NCBI GenBank assembly: GCA_021298355.1
Contig: JAJTEH010000001.1
Span: forward strand, 248,001 to 312,000
From: Flammeovirgaceae bacterium
Lineage (GTDB): Bacteria > Bacteroidota > Bacteroidia > Cytophagales > Cyclobacteriaceae
DNA length: 64,000 nucleotides
Reading direction: 5' to 3'
The first letter of the stretch is position 1; every line of letters begins with the position of its first letter. A program made the position numbers and the translations under genes. The notes under the pieces were generated by a model that saw only the letters and a program-made list of their open reading frames with translations, was not told where the DNA came from and made no database searches. This document shows, one piece after another, positions 18,052-27,623 of the stretch.

Positions 18052-19005
18052 ATGAATACACTAGTTTTTGTTGAAAGTGCAGAAGGAAAAGCAAAGAAAA
18101 CATCTCTCGAAGCTGTTGCATACGCAAAAGCAATGAGTTCAAGTGTTACCGCTCTTGTGGTGGGCAACATAGATCCGACATCAGTTGCACAAATAGGAAA
18201 AGCAGGGGCTACCAAAGTGTTACATGCTGGCGATAGCCGTTTAGATCAGGCTATTGTACAAGCCTATGCATCGGTAATTTATCAGGCTATGCAAGCAGAA
18301 GGCACCAAAACATTAGTACTTGCCAACACATCACTAGGTACACCGGTAGCAGCACGAGTGGCTACTAAGCTTAATGCCAGCATTGCAACAAATGTTACAG
18401 AGTTGCCTGATACATCTTCCGGTTTCATTGTAAAGAAGAGCATATATACTGGCAAAGCCTTTTCTAAAATAGAACTCAAAAACGAGTATAAAGTAATTGC
18501 TATAAAGAAAAATGCAGCAGAAGTTAAGAATGACGGCACAGAAGCTATAGCAACAACTTTTACACCACAACTTAACGACTCTGATTTCTCAGTAAAAATA
18601 CTATCAACAGAGAAAGCAAGCGGAGAGGTATCATTACCAGAAGCTAATATTGTAGTTTCAGGCGGAAGAGGCATGAAAGGCCCCGAACATTGGCAACCAA
18701 TCGAAGATCTGGCAAAATTGTTAGGTGGTGCTACAGGTTGCAGCAAGCCCGTTTCAGACATAGGTTGGAGACCACACCACGAGCACGTTGGCCAAACCGG
18801 AGTAAAAGTTAGTCCTCAGTTGTATATAGCAATTGGCATATCAGGTGCCATTCAACACTTAGCAGGTGTTAACTCATCAAAATGCATTGTAGTAATAAAC
18901 AAAGATCCGGAAGCGCCATTTTTTAAAGCAGCGGATTACGGAATAGTAGGCGATGCCTTCGATGTTTTGCCAAAATTGATAGACGCTGTAAAAGCCTCCA
19001 AATAA
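18052..19005 (+). CDS. etfA: Electron transfer flavoprotein, alpha subunit
   Basis: 317 residues. The C-terminal half has the FAD-binding core: SGGRGMKGPEHWQPI, then GATGCSKPVSDIGWRPHHEH (20 residues), GQTGVKVSP, and IGISGAIQHLAG with INKDPEAPFF. The N-terminal half is the variable alpha/beta domain. It is the FAD-carrying partner of EtfB. The gene ends in a strong terminator, so etfBA is a two-gene operon. Confidence 0.96.
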   Translation: MNTLVFVESAEGKAKKTSLEAVAYAKAMSSSVTALVVGNIDPTSVAQIGKAGATKVLHAGDSRLDQAIVQAYASVIYQAMQAEGTKTLVLANTSLGTPVAARVATKLNASIATNVTELPDTSSGFIVKKSIYTGKAFSKIELKNEYKVIAIKKNAAEVKNDGTEAIATTFTPQLNDSDFSVKILSTEKASGEVSLPEANIVVSGGRGMKGPEHWQPIEDLAKLLGGATGCSKPVSDIGWRPHHEHVGQTGVKVSPQLYIAIGISGAIQHLAGVNSSKCIVVINKDPEAPFFKAADYGIVGDAFDVLPKLIDAVKASK

Positions 19006-19018
19006 TTTTTAAAAATAT

Positions 19019-19051
19019 CAACAACCGATGCACATTCGGTTGTTGCTTTTT
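19019..19051 (+). terminator. etfBA intrinsic terminator
   Basis: Perfect 10-base-pair stem CAACAACCGA/TCGGTTGTTG with a 7-base loop and a CTTTTT tail. Confidence 0.92.
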
Positions 19052-19075
19052 GCATTTATCTGTTAAATTACAGTT

Positions 19076-19675
19076 GTGAAGAAACTTAAACTGGAAATTC
19101 TTGGATTATCATCCAGTCAGTCGCAGACCGGCTCATTCGCTCTAGTGCTAGGCGAGGTAGACGGAAACCGCAGATTGCCCATCATTATCGGAATGTTTGA
19201 AGCCCAAGCCATTGCTATTGAAATAGAAAAAATATTACCGAATAGGCCCATGACACACGACCTGTTCAAAGCCTTTGCAAATAACTTTCATTTTACATTA
19301 GAAGAGATAATTATTTCAGATTTAAAAGAAGGTGTTTTTTTCGCCAAAATAGTATGTACTGATGGCCTTAAAAAAACAGAAATTGATGCACGGCCGTCAG
19401 ATGCTATTGCTATTGGATTGCGATTTGATTGCCCGATTTATACATATGAAAATATTTTGGCAGAAGCCGGTATTGTGCTAACAGATGAAATTGAAGAAGA
19501 GCCCGAGGCAAAGCCACAACCCCCAAAATCAAAATCGAAAAAGGCAGAAACAGCAAAAGACGACTACCAACATGTAACCGTTGATAAGTTAAATGAAATG
19601 TTGAAAGAGTCAATTGAAAACGAAGACTACGAAAAAGCTGCCAAAATCCGCGATGAATTAAGCAAAAGAAATTAA
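19076..19675 (+). CDS. Bifunctional nuclease (DUF151) protein with UVR motif
   Basis: 199 residues with a GTG start at 19076, chosen because MKKLKLEILGLSSSQSQTGS is the conserved family N-terminus and no ATG precedes it. The BFN core covers about 1-135 (GNRRLPIIIGMFEAQAIAIE, then RPMTHDLFKAF and DARPSDAIAIGLRF). A charged Pro/Lys linker follows, then a UvrB/UvrC-type coiled hairpin (LNEMLKESIENEDYEKAAKI). BFN domains have been linked to RNase/DNase activity in plants; the bacterial role is unclear. It heads a run with nupC (22-base gap) and the SanA-like gene. Confidence 0.88.
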   Translation: MKKLKLEILGLSSSQSQTGSFALVLGEVDGNRRLPIIIGMFEAQAIAIEIEKILPNRPMTHDLFKAFANNFHFTLEEIIISDLKEGVFFAKIVCTDGLKKTEIDARPSDAIAIGLRFDCPIYTYENILAEAGIVLTDEIEEEPEAKPQPPKSKSKKAETAKDDYQHVTVDKLNEMLKESIENEDYEKAAKIRDELSKRN

Positions 19676-19697
19676 ATCATTTTAAAAACATATACCC

Positions 19698-21011
19698 ATG
19701 GGTTATTTGCGCGGTGTTATAGGCATAGCCATCATTATTTTTATCGCCTGGTTATTATCTGCTAATAGAAAGAAAGTTGATTGGCGTTTAGTTGTAACAG
19801 GTATTCTGTTGCAATTAGTAATTGCAGTGCTTGTTCTGAAAGTAGAGTGGGTACGGGCAGGATTTGAATCTGTGGGAGGAGGTTTTGTGAAATTCTTAAA
19901 TTTTGGTCTGGAAGGTGCAGCATTTTTGTTTGGAGATCTGGCCAGAAATAGTGATGCAGTAGTGGGCACAAAACATAGTTTAGGATTTCTTTTTGCGTTT
20001 CAGGCTTTACCAGTACTTATTTTCTTTTCGGCTGTTACTTCAGGTTTATATTACCTAGGTATCCTACAAAAAATTGTTCACGTATTTGCTTGGATAATGG
20101 CAAAAACAATGCGCTTATCAGGTGCAGAAAGTTTATCTGCAGCCGGAAACATATTTATGGGGCAAACTGAAGCCCCCTTATTGGTAAAGCCATTTATCCC
20201 AAAAATGACGCAATCCGAATTGCATTGTTTGATGACAGGCGGTATGGCCACAATCGCAGGAAGTGTAATGGGAGCCTACATTACTTTTCTGGGAGGAGCA
20301 GACCCTGTGCAAGCAACCAAGTTTGCATCCTATTTACTGTGCGCTTCTATTATGAACGCGCCCGCAGCAATAGTTTTGGCAAAAATATTTATGCCGGAAA
20401 CCGAACCCGAAAAGATAGATAAATCCTTAAAAGTAAATAAAGAAAGCATTGGCTCTAATGTAGTAGATGCACTAGCAACAGGTGCCGCAGATGGATTAAA
20501 ACTCGCTCTTAACGTTGGGGCTATGTTATTGGCATTTATTGCGGTTATTTACGCGCTAAACTGGATGCTGGTAGATGGTATTGGTACTTGGACTGGCCTT
20601 AACGATTGGGTACGCACTTCAACTAACGGTTCGTTTACAGGTTTTTCACTTCAATATATCTTCGGACAAATATTTAGAATCTTTGCATTTATTATGGGTG
20701 TAGATTGGAGCGAATCTGTGCAAGTGGGGAGTTTACTCGGACAAAAAATGGTGATCAACGAATTTGTTGCTTACCTCAGTTTATCCGATATGAAAACTGC
20801 AGGAGTGTTAAGCGAAAAAGCAATTATAATTTCTACTTATGCACTTTGCGGATTTGCCAACTTTAGTTCTATAGCCATACAAATAGGTGGAATTGGCGGC
20901 ATGGCACCTTTGCGTCAGGGCGATTTATCTAAGCTCGGTCCACGCGCGCTACTAGCTGCATCGTTAGCAACCATGATGAGCGGAACCATTGCCGGTGCAC
21001 TATTTGTTTAA
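19698..21011 (+). CDS. Concentrative nucleoside transporter (NupC/CNT family)
   Basis: 437 residues with about ten hydrophobic segments. Family marks are GAESLSAAGNIFMGQTEAPL in the first half, MTGGMATIAGSVMGAYI, and CGFANFSSIAIQIGGIGG near the C-terminus, which in CNT proteins form the helical hairpins and substrate/cation sites. It should carry nucleosides inward with Na+ or H+. It sits between the bifunctional nuclease and SanA-like genes with gaps of 22 and 5 bases, so the three form an operon; a nuclease beside a nucleoside carrier hints at nucleic-acid salvage, which is inference. Confidence 0.93.
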   Translation: MGYLRGVIGIAIIIFIAWLLSANRKKVDWRLVVTGILLQLVIAVLVLKVEWVRAGFESVGGGFVKFLNFGLEGAAFLFGDLARNSDAVVGTKHSLGFLFAFQALPVLIFFSAVTSGLYYLGILQKIVHVFAWIMAKTMRLSGAESLSAAGNIFMGQTEAPLLVKPFIPKMTQSELHCLMTGGMATIAGSVMGAYITFLGGADPVQATKFASYLLCASIMNAPAAIVLAKIFMPETEPEKIDKSLKVNKESIGSNVVDALATGAADGLKLALNVGAMLLAFIAVIYALNWMLVDGIGTWTGLNDWVRTSTNGSFTGFSLQYIFGQIFRIFAFIMGVDWSESVQVGSLLGQKMVINEFVAYLSLSDMKTAGVLSEKAIIISTYALCGFANFSSIAIQIGGIGGMAPLRQGDLSKLGPRALLAASLATMMSGTIAGALFV

Positions 21012-21016
21012 GTAGC

Positions 21017-21679
21017 ATGAGGAAAAGGCGAAAGTATTTACGGTTTGTAGGAAAAAGTGTGTTGCTGGTATTTTCTCTCTTTACACTAATCATTTTGATG
21101 TGTAACATCTGGGTTTACTATTCTACCCGTAACCAAATTTACAGTTCAATCGAGAAAGCCCCATACAGATCGGTAGCATTAGTACTAGGCACCAGCAATA
21201 AACTTGTTAGCGGCAAGCCCAATCCTTTTTTTACAAACAGAATAGAAACTGCAAAAGCATTAATCGAACACAATAAAACGAACCATATCATAGTGAGTGG
21301 AGACAACAGTAGCAAATATTACAACGAGCCCCTTGCCATGAAAAAAGCTTTAGAGCTAAAAGGTGTTGATAAAAGTACAATAACACTCGATTACGCAGGA
21401 CTAAGAACATTCGATTCTATAGTTAGATGTAAACAGATATTCGGCCAGGATAGCATCATCATCATCACCCAATCCTTTCATGCCTACAGAGCCCTTTTCA
21501 TAAGCAATTATTACAACTTAAAAGCAATTGCTGTAGTAGCAGATGAGCCAGGCCGTTGGCAATCAGCAAAAGTACTTTTGAGAGAATGTTTAGCCAGACC
21601 ATTGGCAGTACTAGATCTTTATATTTTAGGTACTGAACCCAAGTATTTGGGTAAAAAAGAAAAACTAAATGGCGCGTAA
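21017..21679 (+). CDS. SanA/ElyC-like DUF218 membrane protein
   Basis: 220 residues. One N-terminal membrane segment (LLVFSLFTLIILMCNIWVYY) and an extracytoplasmic DUF218 domain: SVALVLGTSNKLVSGKPNPFF, cut as SVALVLGTSNKLVSG, then RIETAKALIEHNKTNHIIVSGDN and ITQSFHAYRALFI. SanA proteins affect envelope permeability and vancomycin sensitivity in enterobacteria. It follows nupC by five bases. Confidence 0.87.
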   Translation: MRKRRKYLRFVGKSVLLVFSLFTLIILMCNIWVYYSTRNQIYSSIEKAPYRSVALVLGTSNKLVSGKPNPFFTNRIETAKALIEHNKTNHIIVSGDNSSKYYNEPLAMKKALELKGVDKSTITLDYAGLRTFDSIVRCKQIFGQDSIIIITQSFHAYRALFISNYYNLKAIAVVADEPGRWQSAKVLLRECLARPLAVLDLYILGTEPKYLGKKEKLNGA

Positions 21680-21712
21680 TACGTATCATTGCAAACAATC
21701 AAGTAATTACTT

Positions 21713-24220
21713 TTGAGAAACCTTCTTTTCATAATCGGTATTCCGATATTGTTATCTTATCAAACTTTTGCTCAAACAACAACAGTAAAGGGTAAAGTAA
21801 CAGATGCGGCTACGGGCGACCCTATACCCTTTGTTAACGTTTTATATAAAGGCACAAACATAGGAACAACAACCGATTTCGATGGTAATTTCACTTTATC
21901 TACTGCCAACCCAACCGATAGCCTTTTGGCTACTTATATTGGCTACAAATCAAAATCTAAAAAGATAGTAAAGGGAATTTCTCAAACAATAAATTTTCAG
22001 TTAGAAGAAGAAATTACCAACCTTCAGGAAGTAGTGGTTTTGGCAGGAGAAAATCCTGCATTCGAAGTTTTAAGAAACGTAGTACGAAATAAAGAGAAGA
22101 ACGATAAACGAAAATTATTGGCCTATGAGTATGATACCTACACAAAAATTGAAGTAGATGTAGACAACATGTCTGAAAAATTCCGGAACAACCGGTTCAT
22201 GAAAAAAATAACTCAAGTGTTAGACAGTGTAGATCGCATTGCAGGTGAAGATGGCAAACCCATACTCCCTTTATTCATAACCGAAAGTGTATCCAAGTTA
22301 TATTTCAGAGATAAACCAAATTTAAAGTACGAGAACATTTTGCACGCTAAGGTAAACGGAGTAGGAGTAGAAGATGGAACAACCGTTACCCAATTAGTGG
22401 GCTCATCTTTTCAAGAATATAATTTTTATCAGAATTGGTTAAATATTTTAGATAAAGAATTTGTGTCGCCCATAGCAGACGGTTGGCGCTTATATTACGA
22501 TTACGACCTGATAGATAGTTTATACGTAGGCGATCATTATTGTTATCGTTTGGATTTCTTTCCCAGATCGCCTCAAGATTTAGCTTTCACAGGAAGCATG
22601 TGGATTGATAAAAATACATTTGCGTTAAAACAAATTGATGTTAACGTTGGCAAACAGGCAAACCTAAACTTTATAGAGAAAATACGCATTCAACAAGAAC
22701 TATCGCCAACAGAATCTGGAGCGTGGTTACCTATAAAAAACAGGGTGTTGGTAGATGTAAGCGAACTATCGAACAACAGCGCAGGTATGTTAGCCAAATT
22801 TTATACAAGCAATAAAAACTTTGTTATCAATAAACCATATCCTACAAAGTTTTATGAACGCCCAATCGTTATGGACGAACGCGCCAGGTTAAACGATAAA
22901 GAAGAAAAATTTTGGGACTCTTTGCGTCACGAGCCCTTAACAGGAACTGAAGTATCGGTGTATAAAATGATCGACACATTGAAAAATATTCCAGTAATAA
23001 AAACATATACAGATATCGTTAAAATTATAGTAGATGGTTATATAAAAGATGGAAAAATCGAATATGGACCATACCTTGGTTTTGTTTCGTACAATAATAT
23101 AGAAGGTTGGCGCATACAGCCAGGGTTTAAAACAAACTATAAATTCAACAAAAAATGGATTTTTGGAGGCCAACTTGGCTATGGATTTAAAGACGAAAAA
23201 TTTAAGTACTCGGCATTTGCAACGCACATTCTTTCTACTAAACGATGGACAACTCTAAACATGAGAGTGCGAAGAGACCTCGGTAGGGTAGGATTTGACG
23301 ATGAAGCAGCTGGTGATAACGTAATTCTGTTAGCCAGCCAACGGTGGGGTACATTTAGAAGAGGATTTTATTTTGATGAATCACGTATCTCATTTTCACG
23401 AGAATACTTTAAAGGATTTACACAAAAAATTTCTATTAAGCATACCACATTCGACCCTGTTTTTGATTTTGGTTATTTAGCAAACCCATCCGATATTGCC
23501 AATTCCGATACCCTGAGAAGATACTCTAACGCAGAAATAATTTTAGAAGCCCGTTATGCGCGCGATGAATTGTTTTTACAGAACGACAACGAAAGAATTA
23601 GTTTAGGAACTTCTAGATGGCCTACCATAACTGTGCGATATACGCGAGGCATACGCAACGTAGCCGGAACCGATTTTTCTTATAACAAATTAAGATTAGG
23701 TTTCGAGAAAAAGATACGAATGGGAATATTAGGCGTGGGCAACATGAATGTAAACGGAGAATATATTTTCGAACCACTTCCATACACTTTATTAGGGCTA
23801 CATTTGGGAAACCAAACCCCCATTTTTACCCCCATCACATACAACCTTATGGATTATGGCGAATTTGTTAGCGATCGGTACATTACCATGCAATACAACC
23901 ACCATTTTGAAGGATTATTTTTTAACAGAATACCTCTTCTTAGAAAATTAAAATGGCGATTGGTAGGTACAGCCAATCTCATTTATGGCAGTATGAGTAC
24001 AGGTAGCAGAAGATTGCTGGTAGATTCAGATAACCCCGAAACTTCAATAGCCGAAAATCCATATTTCACAAGAAGTAAACCCTATGTAGAAATAGGCTAT
24101 GGTATAGAAAACATATTTAAGTTTTTCAGAGTAGATTTTATACACCGATTATCCTATCTCGATCACACCCCGGACGTTCGAAAATTCGGTGTGTTTGGAA
24201 GTATACAATTAAGCTTGTAA
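21713..24220 (+). CDS. Outer-membrane DUF5686 protein with carboxypeptidase-like N-terminal domain
   Basis: 835 residues. A signal peptide (RNLLFIIGIPILLSYQTFAQ) precedes a carboxypeptidase-regulatory-like beta-sandwich (GKVTDAATGDPIPFVNV to about residue 100), then the DUF5686 region, which ends as a beta-barrel and a final FGSIQLSL strand. Proteins of this type sit in the outer membrane of Bacteroidota; the function is not known. There is no ATG near the signal peptide, so a TTG start at 21713 is used. That TTG overlaps a perfect -7-like box (TACTTTTG, 21708-21715), which I treat as chance or as a sign that expression comes mainly from the upstream operon. Confidence 0.85.
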   Translation: MRNLLFIIGIPILLSYQTFAQTTTVKGKVTDAATGDPIPFVNVLYKGTNIGTTTDFDGNFTLSTANPTDSLLATYIGYKSKSKKIVKGISQTINFQLEEEITNLQEVVVLAGENPAFEVLRNVVRNKEKNDKRKLLAYEYDTYTKIEVDVDNMSEKFRNNRFMKKITQVLDSVDRIAGEDGKPILPLFITESVSKLYFRDKPNLKYENILHAKVNGVGVEDGTTVTQLVGSSFQEYNFYQNWLNILDKEFVSPIADGWRLYYDYDLIDSLYVGDHYCYRLDFFPRSPQDLAFTGSMWIDKNTFALKQIDVNVGKQANLNFIEKIRIQQELSPTESGAWLPIKNRVLVDVSELSNNSAGMLAKFYTSNKNFVINKPYPTKFYERPIVMDERARLNDKEEKFWDSLRHEPLTGTEVSVYKMIDTLKNIPVIKTYTDIVKIIVDGYIKDGKIEYGPYLGFVSYNNIEGWRIQPGFKTNYKFNKKWIFGGQLGYGFKDEKFKYSAFATHILSTKRWTTLNMRVRRDLGRVGFDDEAAGDNVILLASQRWGTFRRGFYFDESRISFSREYFKGFTQKISIKHTTFDPVFDFGYLANPSDIANSDTLRRYSNAEIILEARYARDELFLQNDNERISLGTSRWPTITVRYTRGIRNVAGTDFSYNKLRLGFEKKIRMGILGVGNMNVNGEYIFEPLPYTLLGLHLGNQTPIFTPITYNLMDYGEFVSDRYITMQYNHHFEGLFFNRIPLLRKLKWRLVGTANLIYGSMSTGSRRLLVDSDNPETSIAENPYFTRSKPYVEIGYGIENIFKFFRVDFIHRLSYLDHTPDVRKFGVFGSIQLSL

Positions 24221-24249
24221 GATGACACAGCGCTCTGCACAGCATTTAC

Positions 24250-24257
24250 TATATTTG
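24250..24257 (+). promoter_or_regulatory. thrS promoter -7 element (TATATTTG)
   Basis: Perfect TAnnTTTG box 17 bases before the thrS ATG. The nearest upstream TTG is too far (32 bases). Confidence 0.5.
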
Positions 24258-24274
24258 TCATCTTTATTTTCTGT

Positions 24275-26209
24275 ATGAATATTAATATAACCCTGCCAGA
24301 CGGGAGCATTCGTGAGTTTCCGTCTGGTGTTACAGGCTTCGAGATTGCACAAAGCATTAGCGAAGGCCTTGCCAGAGTATCACTAGCTATTGAAGTAAAC
24401 GGAGAGGTGCGTGATCTATCCAGACCAGTCGAAAGCCCGGCATCAATAAAAATTTTAACGTGGAATGATCAAGCAGGTAAATCAACCTTTTGGCATTCTT
24501 CAGCACACATATTTGCCGAAGCCTTAGAAGCGCTTTTTCCAGGTACAAAGTTCGGAATTGGTCCGGCAATAGAAAACGGATTTTATTACGATGTTGATCT
24601 TGGCGGAAAATCATTTTCAGAAGAGGATATTGCTAAGCTAGAGGCTAAGATGTTAGAGCTTGCAAAGCAAACCAATACTTTTGTACGCAGAGAAGTTTCT
24701 AAGCAAGAAGCAATGGAATACTTCACAACAAAGGAAGATCCGTATAAGCAAGAATTAATAAGCGAATTACAAGACGGAACCATAACTTTTTACACACAAG
24801 GAAACTTCACAGATCTTTGTCGTGGACCACATATACCTAATACAGGTTTTATCAAGGCAGCAAAAATTACCAACATAGCCGGAGCTTACTGGCGAGGGAA
24901 TGAGAAGAACAAAATGCTTACACGCGTTTATGGAATAACCTTTCCGAAAGCAAAAGAGCTAGAAGAATACCTTAAACTACAAGAAGAAGCAAAAAGAAGA
25001 GACCACCGAAAACTAGGTAAAGAATTAGAGCTATTCACATTCTCAGAAAAAGTAGGGATGGGATTGCCGCTATGGTTACCAAAAGGCACTATACTTCGCG
25101 AACGCTTAGAGCAGTTTATGCGAAAGGCGCAAGTTAAAGCCGGATACGACCCAGTTGTAACACCCCACATAGGAAGTAAACAACTATACATAACTTCAGG
25201 GCACTACGAAAAATATGGGAAAGACTCTTTCCAACCCATCCACACTCCAGATGAAGGAGAGGAATTCTTGCTAAAGCCAATGAACTGTCCTCATCATTGC
25301 GAAATATTCAGGAGTAAGCCACGTTCATACAGAGATTTACCAGTACGATTAGCAGAATTCGGAACTGTTTACCGGTACGAGCAAAGTGGTGAGTTACATG
25401 GCCTAACCCGCGTGAGAGGCTTTACACAAGATGATGCCCACATATTTTGCAGACCCGATCAGGTAAAAGAAGAATTTATTAAAGTAATCGATTTGGTATT
25501 ACATGTCTTTAACTCCTTAGGATTCGAGCATTACACCGCACAGGTCTCACTAAGAGATAAAAGCAATAAAGCCAAATACATAGGCGAAGATCATTTATGG
25601 GACAAAGCCGAACGAGAAATACAAGAGGCAGCAGACGAGCGAGGTTTAAAAACTGTTTCTGTGGAGGGTGAAGCCGCATTTTATGGCCCTAAGTTAGATT
25701 TTATGGTAAAAGATGCATTAGGTAGAAGCTGGCAATTAGGAACCATACAAGTAGACTATAACTTACCACAGCGTTTCGAACTAGAATATGTTGGATCAGA
25801 CAACCAACGGCACCGACCTGTAATGATTCACCGTGCTCCATTTGGCTCACTCGAAAGATTTGTAGCAGTTTTAATAGAGCATTGTGCCGGCAATTTTCCC
25901 TTATGGCTTGCGCCAGATCAAATAGCAGTTTTACCTATATCAGAAAAGTTTAACGAGTATGCCAGATCTGCTTTCGAAAAATTAAAAGCGGCAGATATAA
26001 GAGGCATTTTTGACGATAGAGATGAGAAAATCGGAAGAAAGATTAGAGATGCTGAAGTTAAGAAAGTGCCCTACATGCTAATTGTTGGCGAGAAGGAAGC
26101 AGCAGAAAACAAAGTAGCTATAAGGAAACATGGCCAGGGAGACCAGGGAGCTATGGCGTTAGATACCTTTATCGAATCCTTCCGAAAGGATTGTGCCGCG
26201 CCTTATTAG
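24275..26209 (+). CDS. thrS: Threonine-tRNA ligase
   Basis: 644 residues, full length. The TGS domain (1-60), the second additional (editing) domain with [13 protein letters not shown] and [14 protein letters not shown], the class II catalytic core with the zinc Cys in [17 protein letters not shown]-type region [20 protein letters not shown] and motif 3 [11 protein letters not shown], and the anticodon-binding domain from [11 protein letters not shown] onward are all present. It charges tRNA-Thr and clears mis-charged Ser. It heads the conserved thrS-infC-rpmI-rplT order but is separated from infC by a strong terminator. Confidence 0.98.
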   Translation: MNINITLPDGSIREFPSGVTGFEIAQSISEGLARVSLAIEVNGEVRDLSRPVESPASIKILTWNDQAGKSTFWHSSAHIFAEALEALFPGTKFGIGPAIENGFYYDVDLGGKSFSEEDIAKLEAKMLELAKQTNTFVRREVSKQEAMEYFTTKEDPYKQELISELQDGTITFYTQGNFTDLCRGPHIPNTGFIKAAKITNIAGAYWRGNEKNKMLTRVYGITFPKAKELEEYLKLQEEAKRRDHRKLGKELELFTFSEKVGMGLPLWLPKGTILRERLEQFMRKAQVKAGYDPVVTPHIGSKQLYITSGHYEKYGKDSFQPIHTPDEGEEFLLKPMNCPHHCEIFRSKPRSYRDLPVRLAEFGTVYRYEQSGELHGLTRVRGFTQDDAHIFCRPDQVKEEFIKVIDLVLHVFNSLGFEHYTAQVSLRDKSNKAKYIGEDHLWDKAEREIQEAADERGLKTVSVEGEAAFYGPKLDFMVKDALGRSWQLGTIQVDYNLPQRFELEYVGSDNQRHRPVMIHRAPFGSLERFVAVLIEHCAGNFPLWLAPDQIAVLPISEKFNEYARSAFEKLKAADIRGIFDDRDEKIGRKIRDAEVKKVPYMLIVGEKEAAENKVAIRKHGQGDQGAMALDTFIESFRKDCAAPY

Positions 26210-26216
26210 ATTAATT

Positions 26217-26245
26217 TTGATTTTATCGTTTTTTACCGATATTTG
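26217..26245 (+). promoter_or_regulatory. Candidate infC promoter (TTG-N18-GATATTTG)
   Basis: TTG at 26217-26219 and a 7-of-8 match to TAnnTTTG at 26238-26245. RNA starting from here would begin inside the terminator hairpin that follows, and so would not contain its left arm. Confidence 0.5.
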
Positions 26246-26281
26246 CACCCTTGTTTGCCAATGGTAAACAAGGGTGTTTTT
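26246..26281 (+). terminator. Terminator between thrS and infC
   Basis: Perfect 11-base-pair stem CACCCTTGTTT (26246-26256) with AAACAAGGGTG (26266-26276), extendable to 13-14 pairs through the loop, followed by TTTTT. It should end thrS transcripts. Confidence 0.9.
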
Positions 26282-26304
26282 GTTTCACTAAACTTATAAA
26301 GAGT

Positions 26305-26874
26305 ATTAACCCGAATTTTAAGCCAAATCCAAGGCCATTTCAGCGCAGAGGTCCTCAGAAGCCGGAAGAGCCATTTAAAGTAAACGAAAGAATTACCGCA
26401 GCGCGGGTTCGAGTAGTAGGTGAAAACGTAAAAGTGGATGTATATCCGCTGCAACAAGCTCTTAAATTGGCCCAAGAGCTAGGGCTGGATTTGGTAGAGA
26501 TTTCGCCCAATGCAGATCCTCCGGTTTGCAGAATAACAGACTACTCTAAGTTTAAATACGAACACAAAAAGAAACAGAAAGAAATCAAAGCAAAAACACA
26601 AAAAGTTGTTTTGAAAGAAATTCGTTTCGGGCCTAACACAGACGATCACGATTTCAACTTTAAAGTGAAACATGCCGTTAACTTTTTAGAAGAAGGTGCC
26701 AAAGTAAAAGCAAGTGTGCTTTTCAGAGGAAGATCGATCGTGTACAAAGAAAGAGGTGAAATATTGCTTCTTAAATTTGCACAGGCTCTGGAAGAGGTTG
26801 GTAAAGTAGAACAAATGCCCAAGTTGGAAGGTAAGAACATGAGCATCATGATTCAGCCCAAACCAAAAAAGTAG
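26305..26874 (+). CDS. infC: Translation initiation factor IF-3, ATT start
   Basis: 189 residues if translation begins at the ATT at 26305-26307 (then [17 protein letters not shown]). No ATG is available before the conserved [17 protein letters not shown] segment; rare ATT-type starts are a known feature of infC, used for self-control. The frame also has a TTG at 26251, but that lies in the thrS terminator stem. The N-domain ([22 protein letters not shown], cut as [16 protein letters not shown]), Lys-rich linker and C-domain ([17 protein letters not shown]) are complete. IF-3 binds the 30S subunit and proofreads start codons. rpmI follows by 22 bases. Confidence 0.92.
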   Translation: MNPNFKPNPRPFQRRGPQKPEEPFKVNERITAARVRVVGENVKVDVYPLQQALKLAQELGLDLVEISPNADPPVCRITDYSKFKYEHKKKQKEIKAKTQKVVLKEIRFGPNTDDHDFNFKVKHAVNFLEEGAKVKASVLFRGRSIVYKERGEILLLKFAQALEEVGKVEQMPKLEGKNMSIMIQPKPKK

Positions 26875-26896
26875 TTTTTATTTAACTGTTAATAAA

Positions 26897-27097
26897 ATGC
26901 CGAAGGTAAAAACCAAATCTGGCGCAAAGAAGCGTTTTAAAGTTACCGGTACTGGTAAAATTAAACGTAAGCATGCGTTCAAGAATCACATCCTCACAAA
27001 GAAGGAGACGAAGCAAAAAAGAAGACTTGGCAACAAAGCTGTTGTAAGTAAGTCTGACGAGAAAAACGTAGCTATCATGCTACCTTACCTCGTGTAA
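26897..27097 (+). CDS. rpmI: 50S ribosomal protein L35
   Basis: 66 residues, normal length. [20 protein letters not shown] is the family N-terminus, followed by [16 protein letters not shown]. It is basic throughout, as expected for this rRNA-binding protein of the large subunit. It lies between infC and rplT as in most bacteria. Confidence 0.98.
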   Translation: MPKVKTKSGAKKRFKVTGTGKIKRKHAFKNHILTKKETKQKRRLGNKAVVSKSDEKNVAIMLPYLV

Positions 27098-27138
27098 ATC
27101 CGCAAAGCGGATAATGGTTTGTTTAGCTAATGCTAAAC
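27098..27138 (+). promoter_or_regulatory. Two tandem hairpins in the rpmI-rplT gap
   Basis: ATCCGC-AAA-GCGGAT (27098-27112) and GTTTAGC-TAAT-GCTAAAC (27121-27138) lie in a 113-base gap that is long for this operon. Neither has a T tail, so they are not ordinary terminators. L20 represses its operon through RNA structures in other phyla; a similar role here is inference. Confidence 0.45.
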
Positions 27139-27210
27139 GTATGTTTAACCCGATGCCTGGCCTAAAAAGATTCTGCTAAAGAACGCCAGTCGTCAAAAAA
27201 GAAAAGTAAA

Positions 27211-27555
27211 ATGCCAAGATCAGTAAATGCAGTAGCATCCCGCGCCAAGAGAAAGCGCGTGCTAAAGCTGGCCAAAGGATACTTTGGTCGTAAAAAAAAC
27301 GTTTGGACTGTGGCTAAGAACGCAGTAGAAAAAGGTCTCGTATATGCATACAGAGATCGCAAGCAAAAGAAAAGAGAATACCGCGCTATCTGGATTCAGC
27401 GTATAAACGCTGCAGTACGCAACCATGGAATGAGTTACTCTGTTTTCATGGGAAAGGTTAAGAAATCTGGAATTGTTTTAGATCGTAAAGTACTTGCAGA
27501 CTTAGCCCTTAATCATCCACAAGCATTTGATGCTGTAGTAAGCAAAATAAAATAA
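27211..27555 (+). CDS. rplT: 50S ribosomal protein L20
   Basis: 114 residues, normal length. [20 protein letters not shown], then [20 protein letters not shown] and [20 protein letters not shown] are the long basic helix that threads into 23S rRNA, followed by the globular domain [16 protein letters not shown]. It is needed for large-subunit assembly and in other bacteria represses its own operon. It ends the infC-rpmI-rplT operon and is followed by a bidirectional terminator. Confidence 0.98.
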   Translation: MPRSVNAVASRAKRKRVLKLAKGYFGRKKNVWTVAKNAVEKGLVYAYRDRKQKKREYRAIWIQRINAAVRNHGMSYSVFMGKVKKSGIVLDRKVLADLALNHPQAFDAVVSKIK

Positions 27556-27577
27556 ACTGGCAATAAGCCGATAAAAT

Positions 27578-27611
27578 AAAAAAAAGACTGTCAAATGGCA
27601 GTCTTTTTTTA
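27578..27611. terminator. Bidirectional terminator between rplT and pdxH
   Basis: A/T-flanked stem AAAAAAAGACTGTC with GGCAGTCTTTTTTT and a 4-base loop. The A run on the left and T run on the right let it serve both convergent genes. Confidence 0.92.
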
Positions 27612-27623
27612 TTGTAACGCTAT

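Noticed and set aside
24215..24257. Full two-part thrS promoter
   Set aside because: The only nearby TTG is 32 bases from the -7 box, outside the normal range, so only the -7 box is reported.
26251..26304. TTG start giving a longer IF-3
   Set aside because: It would put the first codons inside the thrS terminator stem and add residues not seen in IF-3.
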